Source: Paracoccus sp. S3-43 (GTDB lineage Bacteria > Pseudomonadota > Alphaproteobacteria > Rhodobacterales > Rhodobacteraceae). From it: a DNA stretch of 64,000 nucleotides. Below are positions 63,730-64,000 of this stretch, one piece after another. The stretch covers positions 1,778,001 through 1,842,000 of the forward strand of contig NZ_CP119082.1 of the NCBI RefSeq assembly GCF_029027965.1, read 5' to 3'. The notes under the pieces were generated by a model. That model made no database searches, was not told the DNA's origin, and saw nothing but the letters and a program-made list of their open reading frames with translations. A program made the position numbers and the translations under genes. Within the stretch, counting starts at the first letter, position 1, and each line of letters opens with the position of its first letter.

Positions 63730-64000
63730 TCATGCCGCCGCCCGCGCGCCGAAGCGGTCGCCCAGCAGGCGGGCAATCACGCCATCGACCGTCTCGCCCC
63801 GCGCGCGGGCGGCGAAGGACAGGGCCATGCGGTGGCGCAGGACGGGGGCGGCCATCGCCTCGACATCCTCCAGCGTGGGCGCGAAGCGGCCTTTCAGCAC
63901 CGCGCGGGCGCGGGTGACCAGCATCAGCGCCTGCGCCGCGCGCGGCCCCGGCCCCCAGATCAGCGCATCGCCCAGGAACGCCGCCGATTCCGGCCCGCCG
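63730..64000 (-). CDS. MoxR-family AAA+ ATPase, C-terminal part (5' end outside window)
   Basis: The last 89 residues of a MoxR ATPase. The piece WGPGPRAAQALMLVTRARAVLKGRFAPTLEDVEA (split here: WGPGPRAAQALMLVTRAR, then GRFAPTLEDVEA) is the sensor 2 / lid region of this family. The P-loop lies beyond the right edge. It is the first visible gene of the operon with DUF58, DUF4159 and vWA proteins; MoxR-DUF58 pairs act as chaperone-like systems for metal or envelope proteins. Confidence 0.8.
   Translation of the reverse strand, partial: GGPESAAFLGDALIWGPGPRAAQALMLVTRARAVLKGRFAPTLEDVEAMAAPVLRHRMALSFAARARGETVDGVIARLLGDRFGARAAA

Overview
The window is 64 kb of very GC-rich DNA from an alphaproteobacterium, almost certainly Rhodobacterales and most like Paracoccus. 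Reasons: a typical pseudoazurin, a yajC-secD-secF-Mth938-ccmABCDG block, LpxI in place of LpxH, a pcaQ/pcaDCHG locus with a PcaQ-type operator, a GapR-family protein, and sites matching the alphaproteobacterial EcfG promoter consensus. No phage genes, insertion sequences or CRISPR array were seen. Starts were chosen from ribosome-binding sites, ATGA/TGATG overlaps and family alignment from memory; no database search was run.

Layout. (1) 1-3845: the end of an NTPase-like gene and a coupled 1090-residue membrane-anchored STAND-type NTPase of unknown role, a candidate signalling or conflict pair cut by the window edge. (2) 4039-12588: a DUF892 stress protein, then pcaQ and pcaDCHG (protocatechuate branch of the beta-ketoadipate pathway). 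From the last codons of pcaG to 12588 the locus is heavily damaged: a pcaK-like transporter, a BKACE enzyme, a Gfo/Idh oxidoreductase and a quiC-like dehydroshikimate dehydratase are all truncated, frameshifted or internally deleted. An ABC binding protein and aroQ in the same stretch look intact. (3) 12676-15632: dinB, pseudoazurin, a cysteine hydrolase and a two-gene small-protein operon behind an EcfG-type promoter. (4) 15809-24218: an SDR, treZ, treY, glgC, glgX and a DUF2934 protein. (5) 24224-30322: cytochrome c maturation and SecDF-YajC. (6) 30479-41265: LysE/Lrp pair, M20 amidohydrolase, mazG, dusA with tRNA-Val, an HU-like protein, two DEAD-box helicases, GapR, dtd and a Bcr-type exporter. 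(7) 41404-47481: tdk, then the tightly coupled run dacC, tmk, holB, tatD, a metallo-beta-lactamase-fold gene and an AEC permease. (8) 47538-53246: a polyamine-type ABC transporter with two paralogous binding proteins. (9) 53522-57875: TauE-type permease, RidA, and fabZ-lpxA-lpxI-lpxB. (10) 57935-64000: a MoxR/DUF58/DUF4159/vWA membrane-protein operon running off the right edge.

How they fit together. The pca genes, aroQ and the quiC and pcaK remnants would once have made a quinate/shikimate-to-protocatechuate-to-beta-ketoadipate route; as the sequence stands, uptake by the symporter and the dehydratase step are broken. TreZ and TreY turn alpha-glucan into trehalose, with GlgC supplying ADP-glucose and GlgX debranching. 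Together with the EcfG-like sites and the DUF892 and SDR proteins this suggests a stress/osmoprotection block. Pseudoazurin and Ccm fit a respiring, probably denitrifying lifestyle.

The observations most worth following are the STAND pair at the left edge, the clustered gene damage between 8.16 and 12.59 kb, the two PcaQ-type boxes, the EcfG-type promoter of the small-protein operon, and a GGATATTT dispersed element at gene 3' ends.
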